Shown here: piece after piece, positions 52,355 to 63,100 of the stretch
Layout of the letters: each line of letters opens with the position of its first letter
How positions within the stretch are numbered: position 1 is the stretch's first letter
NCBI GenBank assembly: GCA_023957335.1
Contig: JAMLHC010000001.1
Span: 454,017 to 518,016, forward strand
Direction of reading: 5' to 3'
DNA: 64,000 bases
Source: Bacteroidota bacterium
GTDB lineage: Bacteria > Bacteroidota > Bacteroidia > NS11-12g > UBA955
Notes under the pieces: model-generated
Seen by the model: only the letters and a program-made list of their open reading frames with translations
Database searches by the model: none
What the model was told of the DNA's origin: nothing
Made by a program: the position numbers and the translations under genes

Positions 52355-55300
52355 GGGTATGTAAGTTTTCTATTTGCAACAGATACACTCCGTTGGAAAG
52401 CATATTCAAAGGTAATATAAAATGTTGACTCCCCAAAGACAATTTTTCAGTTACCAACACACGACCGGAAAGGTCGGTAATCCTAAGCCGGCAAGGATAC
52501 TCGCCCTTGACTATATGTAATTCTCCTTGGCTCATAGAGGTCATAATCGGTCGGGAGGCGGAGCTTTTGATGTTGCCAACTCCTGTCACAGATTGCATAC
52601 AATCAAGTATATGCGTGTGCACAATCAGTTGACCCGGTGTGTAATAACCCGAAGTCAAATTGGTGCTTAGATCAGGTGCCGTAGCCACTATGCGATATAA
52701 ATAATTGTTTGATGAGTCCAACACCGCAAAAATATAATCCCCGTTGAAATAAAAATTTCCTGCTTGGTCAGTGTAAGTAGCAATACTTGTCAAACCTGTT
52801 TGGTTGTTTTCTATTTGCACATTCCAAGCACCGTTCATTTCCGCACAACCTATGTTTATCCACCCTATCAGGTCTGGGTGGTTATTTCCTGCACAAACAG
52901 GCTGTAACTGCAAGCCGGTACTTGCCAATTCCCACAATGACATGTAGTCCGTAAACACCTGTGTCAGAGAATCCACAGTATTCGTTGCCACAAGCCTGTA
53001 CTTGACGTTTACGTTTGTGTCTAATTGCGTAAATACATCATAACCTCCTATCCAAAAATTACCGGAAGAATCACTCTGCACCTGAATACCCACAGGTCCT
53101 ATATTTTCTTTTTCAAGCCATAGATTCCATGTATTAGCCTGCAAATTGCAATAATCGGCTACCACACCCGCAATGGCAGGCAGAGTAACAGGCTGATCTT
53201 CGGGTTCTTCCAACTCAATACCGAATTCCATCCATAGCATCATGCGAGCTGTTGTGGCATAGGGCGACTCGGTTAAAATATTTTTTTGGGCTATCTGAGT
53301 TAATATAGTGATATATGAACTGTCCATTCGACTTCTGTCGGTCAGGTAAACGGCAGTATCGGTGATTTCATAAACATCGTTCAACCTCGTATTTACCCAT
53401 GCGCTGTATATCTGTTTATAATCATGTGCAATGGAGGTAACGGGAGTAAATCCGCTCAAAACAACGGATGCGCTGTCGTATTTTTCTTCTGATATCAACC
53501 TTTCCGCTAAATGGACTGTATTGATATCGTAATCATTGAAAAACGTAGAAGTTCTGCCTGCGTAATATTCTCTGTTTATATAATCCATAAATGTCCACAA
53601 TTCGAGCGGAGTATAATTGACGTAGTTTATGCTGTCATAGTCTTCAGATGTAGAATCGTTCAGCACAATAGCAATCTGATCGTCCACATGGCACCTGTCA
53701 TAACTGTATTCCTGTATAATAGTATTCCCACCTGTGGTCTGATAATAGCCGATGCGTATTTGATTATGATTATTAAATATTATATTATTAAAACTCCAGT
53801 AGTTATTATCTACGTTACTTTTGTGTAGATGTATTTGAGTATTGACTGAATTATAAGAATCCATGCGATTCCCTTCGCTATTTGAATTCACAAAATTCGG
53901 TATTCCATGTGTGCGTCTTATTCTGTAGGCTAATGTACTACCCGGGTATGCATTTCTTAATTTATGCTCACGTAGGAAATAACCGTATTTTGTATGGTCA
54001 AACGAGTTGCATGTATAATTACTATGTGTCATGTCATTGAGTTGATACATTCCAATATCCATATAAGCAACTGTATCTTTGTTGACCAATGAGTTTGGGG
54101 AATTATACATTGTAATTCCATACATGGCAGAATAAACCTTTCCGTCATGCGACATAATCTTATTGTAAATATAATTGAGTCCGCTGCTGTTCCTAGACCT
54201 TATTCCGTAATGTGAAGGTGACTGATTGATGACATCTTCTCTAATTGAAAGATTATTATTGGATACGATAAAGTTCTTATTGTAAAAATCAAATACAGTA
54301 ACTCCGTTCACTGTTGTATTCTCATTTGTGAACAAGGTTGCCAATGGTTTTGGTGCATTACCCCCGATCACATTCTCTATATTCACCCCTCTCGGTATGT
54401 TGGTAAAAGTGTTTTTGTAAATCATAAACAGACTGTAAGAAGATCTCATCGGTTTGGACGGCTCATACACATTGACTCCTATGCCATAAGTTCTATTTTT
54501 AAAAGTATTAGAATCCACTATTATCTTAGTCGAATCAAGAAGATTAGTATTTAAGTATTGGAAACTCATGTTCTCCTGTAGGTTTAATCCTACGCTGTTC
54601 ACATTATCAAACACGTTATTTCTGACCAGAATATCAGCGCCCTTGTTGTTTTGTACATTCACGCCAAAATAGAGCAAATCTTTAAATTGTGAGTTCTGAA
54701 TGGAAATAGTTTGGTAGTAGTCTTTGATATTGACTCCGCGCGAGTCGGGCAAATCTCCGTACAGATTGTTATGAATATAGCAGTTATTCATTCTGAAATC
54801 ACTGTTGCTCACTCTCCCCCAGTCCTGTGCAGCCGCATCCACCGCAAACCTTTTGGTTTTGGTTATCTCCGTATTTCTTATATCCATAGAGCCTCGTCTG
54901 AGATAAATACCTATTTCCGCTCCCTCCAAGACAATTGGATACGCGCTTCCATTCATGGCACTATTGCTACCAACATAGAAATTCCAACATCCGTTTGCCT
55001 GAATATGCACCCATGTTTTGTCCGGCACATTGCCACAGTCATTATTAACTTTGAATTGCGGATATTGCGCCCCAAAATAATTACAAGCTGCATCTTTATC
55101 CAGCAACGGAATGGTGCCGTCAAACCAGGCGCGTTTAATATTAAGTCCCAGTGCATTAATCCCGTCCAGATAAATGCTTTTTCCGTTGGCTGCAAAAGTT
55201 GCCCCGTCAATTTCTGCTTTGGTTTCATGTCCGTTTATTTTAAGCCCCACAAAAGCATCGCGCACCACAGCACTCTTAGTCTGCGAAGCTTTAAAATTAG

Positions 55301-56927
55301 CTTCTGCCACATGTGACGGGTTTGTACTCCCTTGATCGGGCATAAGTCTCACGCCTGTCCACATTTTTTCGCCACAGGCTCCTGCTTTCAATATGGTACC
55401 CGTAAAATTAACCTGAGCGCCTCTATACACTTCTACTACCGCATTTTCGGCAAAGGCAAAAGTCATATCTGTAAAATTGATGGTGGTCTGGCTGTTGCCC
55501 GCCCCGGGTTTAATCAACAACTTCTCCGTGATAAGAATAGGACCATTGCCCTTGCCGGTCAATCCGTGTGTAGCATCATCATAATTGTGCGAAGCCGTAA
55601 GTGTAAGGCTTGTCAGAATATTTGCCGGGTGATACTCCGTGTAGTTTTCATTGGGTTGTCCCAAAAACTGACCGGGCAATGTAAATAAGGATGAAACCGC
55701 ATTACTGCCTTGCCAGACTAACTGATTTTGATTCATCAACGGACTATATGTAACAATCTTATTAAAAGACGGAGATGGCGTGTGATTCCATTGAAATTCA
55801 TACAGTCCGTCAGACGCACACACGTAAATTTTGCTATCTGTACCGGTTTCAATATGGGAACGCGCATAATTTGCCGAACTTGCCACTTGGGCAGATGTCA
55901 TCTGGTTCAGGTTCAAAATGGCAACATAGTCGGGAGAATAAGGATATGTATTATCTTCGTGATAAGAGCTTACTGAGTATGCTAACAAGGTATCATTTAT
56001 AAACTCCAACCCCACTGCTCTCCTATAATTGATTGTATCTAAATAATTAAATGCTTTTGTCTTGGCAAATTTCCCGTCAGCAGCAATATTGAAAATAAAA
56101 ATCGAATCTAAACCTACGATGGCTAATTGAGTACCATTGTGATTAAAAGCCATTTCAGTTAAATGCATAATTCCACCCCTGAAATTATATAACCAACCGT
56201 AGGCATTACTATCTTCTTGAATCTTAACTAATAAATCATTGTCGTATGTATAATCATAAGATTCATAAGTCTGGTCAGAAACATTATATTGATAATAAGT
56301 CATCACTCTGCGAGTATATCCAATCGGATTACCTCCTATTGTATATACTCTGTATCCCAATAGCTTCTGATTATTGTCAAACACCAATCTTGTGATATGG
56401 TTATACACTTCAACGGCTTGAGTGCCTCCGGAAGTAATTCTATAACTCTCCAAGTCTGTTTTGAGCGTGGTAATATATTTACTATTAGAGTAGTAGTCAA
56501 ATTTGTAGATTTTTGCCCCACTGATAATATGATATTTGCCACAACCCAAATCTATTATTGTAATTTTGTCGGAAGGTCCTGATTCATAATCATAACCCGA
56601 ACTATAATACAGATTATTATTACTCTCATCAAAAATGTAAGTATATTTGTCTGTATTGACAACATAGAACAACATATTCCCATTTTCATCATAAGCTGCA
56701 TTCATACTATTATAAGATGTTATAGGCTGAGAGTTATCCCAAGCATCTAATGTATAAGGAATCTCATGAGCATTTCTTAAGACAGGCACTCCCGAATTAA
56801 AATCAACATGCCTTGAAATAACGTTCCCATTATTGTCCGTTTGAGGCATCAGCCAATTGGTTTTTTGTGCGTTTGCGTTCCAAATAAAAACAAACGAAAT
56901 CGATAAGGTTAGTAATGTCTTTTTCAT
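52317..56927 (-). CDS. Large secreted beta-propeller / parallel beta-helix protein with type A T9SS tail
   Basis: A cell-surface protein of 1,536 aa with a signal peptide (MKKTLLTLSISFVFIWNANA). Residues about 30-430 look like a propeller (FDESNNNLYYSSGYD; MAFNHNGTQLAIVGLDSIFIF; THIETGTDSKIYVC-like strands). Residues about 480-1100 have the N-rich ladder pattern of right-handed parallel beta-helix repeats (IQNSQFKDLLYFGVNVQNN; ILVRNNVFDNVNSVGLNLQE; VDSNTFKNRTYGIGVNVYE). Two similar Ig-like modules follow (residues about 1300-1460). The C-terminus is a type A sorting domain (CRLRITDLSGRVLVTEKL, LPLNMLSNGVYLLQIEN, MQKLVKTD). Parallel beta-helices often bind or cleave polysaccharide, but no lyase or hydrolase motif was identified. 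Tails of lost paralogues lie upstream of copies B, C and D. Confidence 0.88.
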   Translation of the reverse strand: MKKTLLTLSISFVFIWNANAQKTNWLMPQTDNNGNVISRHVDFNSGVPVLRNAHEIPYTLDAWDNSQPITSYNSMNAAYDENGNMLFYVVNTDKYTYIFDESNNNLYYSSGYDYESGPSDKITIIDLGCGKYHIISGAKIYKFDYYSNSKYITTLKTDLESYRITSGGTQAVEVYNHITRLVFDNNQKLLGYRVYTIGGNPIGYTRRVMTYYQYNVSDQTYESYDYTYDNDLLVKIQEDSNAYGWLYNFRGGIMHLTEMAFNHNGTQLAIVGLDSIFIFNIAADGKFAKTKAFNYLDTINYRRAVGLEFINDTLLAYSVSSYHEDNTYPYSPDYVAILNLNQMTSAQVASSANYARSHIETGTDSKIYVCASDGLYEFQWNHTPSPSFNKIVTYSPLMNQNQLVWQGSNAVSSLFTLPGQFLGQPNENYTEYHPANILTSLTLTASHNYDDATHGLTGKGNGPILITEKLLIKPGAGNSQTTINFTDMTFAFAENAVVEVYRGAQVNFTGTILKAGACGEKMWTGVRLMPDQGSTNPSHVAEANFKASQTKSAVVRDAFVGLKINGHETKAEIDGATFAANGKSIYLDGINALGLNIKRAWFDGTIPLLDKDAACNYFGAQYPQFKVNNDCGNVPDKTWVHIQANGCWNFYVGSNSAMNGSAYPIVLEGAEIGIYLRRGSMDIRNTEITKTKRFAVDAAAQDWGRVSNSDFRMNNCYIHNNLYGDLPDSRGVNIKDYYQTISIQNSQFKDLLYFGVNVQNNKGADILVRNNVFDNVNSVGLNLQENMSFQYLNTNLLDSTKIIVDSNTFKNRTYGIGVNVYEPSKPMRSSYSLFMIYKNTFTNIPRGVNIENVIGGNAPKPLATLFTNENTTVNGVTVFDFYNKNFIVSNNNLSIREDVINQSPSHYGIRSRNSSGLNYIYNKIMSHDGKVYSAMYGITMYNSPNSLVNKDTVAYMDIGMYQLNDMTHSNYTCNSFDHTKYGYFLREHKLRNAYPGSTLAYRIRRTHGIPNFVNSNSEGNRMDSYNSVNTQIHLHKSNVDNNYWSFNNIIFNNHNQIRIGYYQTTGGNTIIQEYSYDRCHVDDQIAIVLNDSTSEDYDSINYVNYTPLELWTFMDYINREYYAGRTSTFFNDYDINTVHLAERLISEEKYDSASVVLSGFTPVTSIAHDYKQIYSAWVNTRLNDVYEITDTAVYLTDRSRMDSSYITILTQIAQKNILTESPYATTARMMLWMEFGIELEEPEDQPVTLPAIAGVVADYCNLQANTWNLWLEKENIGPVGIQVQSDSSGNFWIGGYDVFTQLDTNVNVKYRLVATNTVDSLTQVFTDYMSLWELASTGLQLQPVCAGNNHPDLIGWINIGCAEMNGAWNVQIENNQTGLTSIATYTDQAGNFYFNGDYIFAVLDSSNNYLYRIVATAPDLSTNLTSGYYTPGQLIVHTHILDCMQSVTGVGNIKSSASRPIMTSMSQGELHIVKGEYPCRLRITDLSGRVLVTEKLSLGSQHFILPLNMLSNGVYLLQIENLHTHEIYMQKLVKTD

Positions 56928-56997
56928 AACAATATTTGATTTAGCATCTCAAAGTAAGGTTCTTAGGCACTAAAAAAAAACAACCAACTGTTGCAAA

Positions 56998-57029
56998 TTG
57001 TGCATAAGGATGTTTTTTTACTACTTTTG
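56998..57029 (+). promoter_or_regulatory. Promoter of the small XRE regulator
   Basis: TTG at 56998-57000, a 21-bp spacer and TACTTTTG at 57022-57029 match the Bacteroidota consensus. The predicted leader is about 12 nt before ATG 57046. The same 118-bp gap must hold the promoter of the divergent beta-helix gene, for which only a one-mismatch -7 box (56950-56957) is visible. Confidence 0.6.
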
Positions 57030-57045
57030 GAGTCTGAAAAACACT

Positions 57046-57441
57046 ATGAGTGAAAATCAACAAAATATAGAACTCAAAATCGGGAGAAAAATCAAAATTG
57101 TCAGAGAACAAAAAAACATTCCCCGCAAAGCCTTAGCACATGCGTTAGGATTGAGCGTAAGCGGGTTTGGACGTATTGAAAGAGAAGAGGTAAGTATCAG
57201 TATAGAAAAAGTACTTTTGATATGCCACGAACTCCAAACAGATATAAATGAACTTCTGAAAACAGGCGAAAATTTTGGCATCTCCAACTTTAATACCTAC
57301 GACAGCAGTCAAGTGGTGCATACAATCTACAACCAACACAACGAAGACCTGATTGCCGCACAACAAAAAAGTCTTGATATACTTACTGAACAACTAAAGG
57401 TGATGAGAGACATCATCGAAAAACTTAGTGAGAAAAGATAA
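57046..57441 (+). CDS. XRE-type HTH regulator with C-terminal coiled coil, 131 aa
   Basis: Small DNA-binding protein. The frame opens at 56998, but ATG 57046 (MSENQQNIELKIG) lies downstream of a good promoter and is the likely start. The helix-turn-helix covers residues about 10-65 (IGRKIKIVREQKNIPRKALA, ALGLSVSGFGRIEREEVSIS). The last 40 residues (AAQQKSLDILTEQLKVMRDI) have heptad spacing and should dimerise. It is divergent from the beta-helix operon and 118 bp away, so regulation of that operon is possible but not shown. The 244 bp after it contain no gene; a TACTTTTG box at 57602-57609 may serve the efflux operon. Confidence 0.85.
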   Translation: MSENQQNIELKIGRKIKIVREQKNIPRKALAHALGLSVSGFGRIEREEVSISIEKVLLICHELQTDINELLKTGENFGISNFNTYDSSQVVHTIYNQHNEDLIAAQQKSLDILTEQLKVMRDIIEKLSEKR

Positions 57442-57685
57442 ATTGCATTCAATAAATATATGCAGTTTTTCACCGGTGTTGTTCAATGATTTAGCTATCT
57501 TTCACATAAATGCTTTAAAGACATTTTCTAAACATCAATTTTTTCACTGCCTATTTTGTCCGTTTCGGCTAAATTACACATTTACATAGCTTCCGGTTTA
57601 ATACTTTTGCGCCCCGAATTTGAACCGGATTTTATTGCAAGCATTTGCAAATAAAATATAGGTTCATATTGCTAAGTCATACAAA

Positions 57686-59032
57686 ATGAAACTAACCCAA
57701 AAAGTAAAAAACTTTTTTCTTGCAGCCTTTATCCTGTCAATGAGTTATGGAGTTAAGGCTCAAACTGTACTCACATTGCAAGAAGCAGTAAGCTATGCAT
57801 TGAAAAACAAATCAGATGCTGTCAAAGCGCACTTGGATATTACCAATGCGAATTACAAAATTCAGGAAGTACGCGCCAATGTTTACCCTCAGATTAACGG
57901 TTCTGTTGGAATAACCAACAATTTAAAACTGCAGCAAATGGCATTGGATTTTGGCGGGCAAACCCAAATCATTCGTATGGGAGTTCCTTGGCAGTCAAAT
58001 GCGGTTGTGCAATTAGACCAACAATTATTTAATTTATCGGTATTTCAGGGCTTGAAGGCCGCTAGAACTACTAAGGAGTTTTACCAAGTAAATGCTTCCC
58101 TGACTGAAGAACAAATCATTGAAAAAGTAGCCAACGCATATTTTGAAATTTTTAAGACAAAATCTCAAATCAAAACTATTGAAAAAACTATAGAAAATAC
58201 TACAAAGGTGCAGGGCGTAATTATGGGATTAGTCAATAACGGCATTGCCAAGAAAATTGATTTAGACCGCATCAATGTTAGCTTAAACAATCTCAAAAGC
58301 TCAAAAACACAATTAGAGAATGCACTTACTTTACAAGAAAACGGATTGAAATATCTGATAGGTATGGATTTGTCAACCCCCATCACGTTGCCGGACGACC
58401 TCTTCAATGAACAACCCAAACTATTGCCCAAAGAAGAAATCAATATTAACAATCGCACTGAAATCCAACTCATGCAAAAGCAGGGCGACTTACTCAGACT
58501 CAATAAAAGTTCTATCAATGCAGGACGCTATCCCACCTTGGGTTTGGGTGCCAATTACGGCTATCTGAGCATGGGTGACGAATTTCCTTATTTCACAAAT
58601 TCAAATGGAATCAACCGTTCCGACTTTGCATCTGTCAGCCTAAACCTTAGAATCCCGATTTTCACCGGGTTTAATCTACACTCCAAAACCATGCAAGCAG
58701 AAATAGCCATTCAAAAATTCGAAGCAGATTTATTAGATACCAAATTGGCTTTGAGCATTGCAGCAGAAAACGCATACACCCAAATCAAAAATGCACTCAT
58801 TACCCTTAATGAACAAGAAGCCAATATGAAATTAGCAGAACAAGTATTACACGATATAGAAAACAACTATCGCAATGGATTGGCTTCATTAACCGATGTC
58901 ATTGACGCACAAAATGCATACGCAAACGCCCAGAACAACTATACCGCTGCATTCTTCGACTACAAAATAGCCGAAGTACAACTCAAAAAAGCAAAAGGAG
59001 AACTAAAAACATATTTAGAAATTAAAAACTGA
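57686..59032 (+). CDS. TolC-family outer-membrane efflux channel
   Basis: A 448-aa outer-membrane protein with a signal peptide (LAAFILSMSYGVKAQ). It shows the duplicated TolC repeat: LTLQEAVSYALKNKSDAVKA with the periplasmic helices of the first half, and YPTLGLGANYGYLSMG, then a second helical half ending in GLASLTDVIDAQNAYANAQN, a segment typical of the family. It is the first gene of a tripartite efflux operon, 21 bp before the membrane fusion protein. Confidence 0.94.
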   Translation: MKLTQKVKNFFLAAFILSMSYGVKAQTVLTLQEAVSYALKNKSDAVKAHLDITNANYKIQEVRANVYPQINGSVGITNNLKLQQMALDFGGQTQIIRMGVPWQSNAVVQLDQQLFNLSVFQGLKAARTTKEFYQVNASLTEEQIIEKVANAYFEIFKTKSQIKTIEKTIENTTKVQGVIMGLVNNGIAKKIDLDRINVSLNNLKSSKTQLENALTLQENGLKYLIGMDLSTPITLPDDLFNEQPKLLPKEEININNRTEIQLMQKQGDLLRLNKSSINAGRYPTLGLGANYGYLSMGDEFPYFTNSNGINRSDFASVSLNLRIPIFTGFNLHSKTMQAEIAIQKFEADLLDTKLALSIAAENAYTQIKNALITLNEQEANMKLAEQVLHDIENNYRNGLASLTDVIDAQNAYANAQNNYTAAFFDYKIAEVQLKKAKGELKTYLEIKN

Positions 59033-59053
59033 TAAAAAAGAATAATAGCAAAA

Positions 59054-60112
59054 ATGAAAAAAACGATTATAACCATTGGAATCATTGTCTTGTTACTGGT
59101 AGGCTTGATTTATGTCTTAAATAAAAACAAAGCAAAAAACAAAGCCCAGACAGATATTGCAATTGAAAAAAGCAATGGTGTTGCGGTGCGTGCAACAGAC
59201 GCGGATTCACAAGTTCTGAATATGGAATACATTGCCAACGGAATATTTGCACCCAAACAAGCAGTATATATCTCAACTGAAGTCCCCGGCAAAGTGGTGG
59301 ATGTTCTTGTACAAGAGGGCACTAAGGTATCAGCAGGACAAGTGCTGGCGGTCATCAAGAGCGACAAACAGGAAGTAGCCCTTGCCAATGCTCAAGCCGT
59401 ATATAACAATGCTTTAAGTGAGTCAGTTCGTTTTGAAAACGCATATTCAAGCGGTGGCGTAACAAAACAACAGTTAGACCAAGTAAAACTACAATTAGAA
59501 AATGCCAAGAACAATCTTCAAAGTGCCAAGATAAATGCTGGAGATGTGAATATCACAGCCTCATTTGCAGGTATTGTCAACAAAAGAAACATAGAACCCG
59601 GTGCTTTTGTAAGCCCCGGACAACAATTGTTTGAGATAGTAAATATATCCTCACTCAAACTCAGGGTCAATGTAGATGAGAAAACTGTGGGCAGTATTCT
59701 TACGGGTGAAAATGTTTTCATTCAATGTTCTGCTATCCCTACCAACCAATGGAAAGGAAAAGTAACATTTATTGCCCCAAAGGCAGATGCCGGTTTGAAT
59801 TTTCCGGTTGAATTAGAAATCCAAGATAATGAAGCAGGCAATCTGAGAGCGGGAATGTATGGAACAGCAGTCTTTGGAAAAGATCAAAGTGTCAAGACAT
59901 TGGTAGTTCCGCAAACCGCTTTTGTTGGAAATATCAGTTCAAATAGGATTTTCATTGTGCAAGACGGCAAAGCCGTTTTAAAGACCGTAACAACGGGTAG
60001 AGACTTTGGCACTTTTGTAGAAATATTATCAGGGATTCAGAGAGGCGACAAAGTCATCACTTCGGGCCAAATCAATTTAATAGACCAAACACCTGTCCGA
60101 ATCATCCAATAA
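59054..60112 (+). CDS. RND efflux membrane fusion protein (HlyD/AcrA-like)
   Basis: Periplasmic adaptor of 352 aa. An N-terminal membrane anchor (TIGIIVLLLVGLIYVL) is followed by the first half of the lipoyl domain (YISTEVPGKVVDVLVQEGTKV), a short alpha-hairpin (about residues 110-165), the second lipoyl half (ITASFAGIVNKRNIEPGAFV), a beta-barrel domain (LKLRVNVDEKTVGSIL) and a membrane-proximal domain (VVPQTAFVGNISSNRIFIV). It links the TolC-type channel to the RND pump encoded 19 bp downstream. The exported compound is not predictable. Confidence 0.94.
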   Translation: MKKTIITIGIIVLLLVGLIYVLNKNKAKNKAQTDIAIEKSNGVAVRATDADSQVLNMEYIANGIFAPKQAVYISTEVPGKVVDVLVQEGTKVSAGQVLAVIKSDKQEVALANAQAVYNNALSESVRFENAYSSGGVTKQQLDQVKLQLENAKNNLQSAKINAGDVNITASFAGIVNKRNIEPGAFVSPGQQLFEIVNISSLKLRVNVDEKTVGSILTGENVFIQCSAIPTNQWKGKVTFIAPKADAGLNFPVELEIQDNEAGNLRAGMYGTAVFGKDQSVKTLVVPQTAFVGNISSNRIFIVQDGKAVLKTVTTGRDFGTFVEILSGIQRGDKVITSGQINLIDQTPVRIIQ

Positions 60113-60131
60113 CTTTCAGACTGACAACAAG

Positions 60132-63100
60132 ATGAAAATTGCCGAAATATCCATAAAACGTCCCAGTATTATTATCGTACTGTTCATTGCGCTTACGCTG
60201 GGCGGATTACTTTCTTATATGCAAATGGGCTATGAATTAGTCCCTAAATTTGAGGTAAATGTTATTTCCATTCAGACTATATATCCGGGTGCTTCGCCCT
60301 CTGAGGTTGAGAATTCAGTTACCAAAAAGATTGAGGATGCTGTTTCTACCTTAGAGAATGTAAAAAGCATAGAGTCTAAATCTTTGGAAAGTGTTTCCGT
60401 TGTAATCATTAGGCTGAACAGTGGTGCAGATGTAACTTTTCTACTCAATGATGCGCAACGCAAAATCAATGCAATCGTAAACGACTTGCCCGAAGATGCC
60501 AAAGTACCCACACTGGCAAAATTCTCATTTGACGACATTCCAATCATGAATCTTTCGGTAACTTCTTCAAGCCTTTCAGAAAAAGAATTGTATGACCTTT
60601 TAGACAAAAAAATCCAACCGGCATTTGCCAGATTGGATGGTGTTGCCAAGGTAGGCATGATAGGCGGAGAAGTGAGAGAGATTCAAGTAAGTGTGAACCC
60701 CGAAAAAGCCAAAGGATATGGGCTGACTATCACCCAAATTCAACAACTTATTGCAGCTTCTAACATGGACTTCCCTACCGGAAGTATAAAATCGCGTGAG
60801 AATCAAATGACTATCCGTTTGGCAGGTAAATTTCTTTCAATAGAAGAAATGCGAAACATGTTGCTACCAACGCCTTCCGGTGTCAATATTCGATTGAGTG
60901 ATGTGGCAGATGTCCAAGATGGAATAAAAGATATAGAAAAAATAGCACGTATCAATGGTAACAATACTATTCTGTTACAAGTTTACAAACAGTCGGATGC
61001 CAACGCAGTTACGGTTTCGGCAGAGGTAATCAAGGAGATTGCAGAAGTACAAAAGGATTACAAAGTCAACAATATAGTAGTGGACATCGCCAGCAACTCC
61101 ACAGATTATACTTTGCGTGCGGCTAGCAATGTAACCCATGACTTACTGTTAGCTGTGCTTTTAGTGGGCGCTATCATGTTATTTTTCCTGCACAGTATTC
61201 GCAATGCCGTGATTACCATGATTGCTATTCCTTTCTCTTTGGTTTCAACTTTTATTGTATTGAGTTTATTGGGATATACACTGAATTTGATGACTCTGTT
61301 AGGGCTGTCGCTGGTGGTTGGGATATTGGTTGATGATGCGATTGTAGTAATTGAAAACATTCACAGACACATGGAGATGGGCAAAAACAAAGTACGTGCA
61401 GCTTACGAAGGTGTAAAAGAAATAGGATTTACCGTCTCATCCATTACATTGGTAATTGTGGTTGTATTCTTCCCAATTTCTGTCTCCACAGGAATGGTAT
61501 CCAACATTCTACGTCAGTTTACTGTAACGGTTATGACCTCTACGCTCTTTTCATTATTAGTTTCTTTCACGCTTGTTCCATGGCTATATTCCCGATTTGG
61601 GAAACTGGATGTGATTAGACCCGAAACATTTGTGGGAAAATTAATTGCCAGATTTGAAGCAACACTCAAAAGAATGAGCAATGGAATAGGTAATTTATTG
61701 GAATGGTCATTAGCCAAGAGAAGTCACAAAGTCATTACACTATTAACCGCTTTTGCGCTATTTATCAGTTCATTTGTGTTAGTAGGCAAGGGCTATATAG
61801 GCACAGACTTTTTCCCCGCTAACGACAAGGGTGAGTTCTTGTTACAATTAGAATTAAAGAAAGATGCTACTATAGAACAAACCAATCAAGCTACACAACT
61901 CGCTGAAGCTCATTTGCTACAAATACCTGAAATAACCAAAATAATCACAACAGTAGGTCAATCTTCGGACGGGATGATTTCTACAACCGGAACCAAAAAC
62001 AAAGCCGAGATTCAGATTTTTTTGGAAAAAGACCATTACAAGAAAGAATCTACCAAAATGTTTGCAACCAAGTTGATTAACAGCATGGAAGATGAACTTA
62101 TTGGTGTAAAACTCAAGAGTGTTAATCTGGGGTTGATGGGTGCAGAACAAGCCCCAATCAAGCTGACAGTTGTAGGTCCTACAATGGAAGATGCAGAAGA
62201 ATTTGCCTCTCAGGCAGCCGAGCTTTTAAAGAAAGTACCGGGTGCAACAGGAGTAAAACTCACCTCTGAAGGCGGAAATCCCGAAATTGATGTTAAAGTA
62301 GATAGGGACAAAATGTCCTCCCTCGGTTTGAATGTCGCAACCGTGGGTATGGCTATGCAAACAGCTTTTGCCGGTAATACAAAAACGAAATTTAGAGCCG
62401 GAGACAGAGAATATGATATTAATATTCGCTATGATGAAACAGGACGTGCAGATATCAATAATGTCAAAAATCTGGAATTCATCAATGTATATGGACAAGC
62501 TATCAAGCTGGAACAATTTGCGAATGTAAGCTACGGAACCGGACCTACTTTGTTGGAGCGCAGAGACAAATCTCCGGCAGTGTCGGTTGAAGCACAAGTA
62601 GTAGGTGCGCCTTCGGGCACTGTGGCGACCGAATGGGAAAACCAATTTTCAAAACTTGAGAAAAAGCCCGGCATTGATTATATGTGGGGTGGAAATATGG
62701 AAAATCAAAAAGAAGGTTTCGGTTCATTAGGAATTGCATTAATTGCTTCCATTATATTGGTATATTTGGTGATGGTGGCTTTGTATGACAATTTTGTCAC
62801 ACCTCTGGTTGTACTATTCTCAATTCCGCTTTCTTTCATTGGTGCGCTATTATTCCTTGCCATTTTCAATCAATCCCTCAACATTTTCACTATTTTAGGT
62901 ATTATCATGTTGATTGGCTTGGTAGCAAAAAATGCCATTTTGTTGGTAGATTTTGCCAACCATTCCAAAGCAAATGGAGCCTCTACACATGATGCGCTTA
63001 TGGCTGCCAATCATACGCGTTTTAGACCCATTATTATGACCACTATTGCAATGGCTATAGGAATGTTACCGATTGCAATTGCGCAAGGAGATGGAGCTGA

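Noticed and set aside
54711..55316. A 201-codon open frame on the plus strand inside the beta-helix gene
   Set aside because: It lies wholly antisense to a well-supported coding region and has no recognisable motif or start signal; repeat-rich coding strands often give such shadows.
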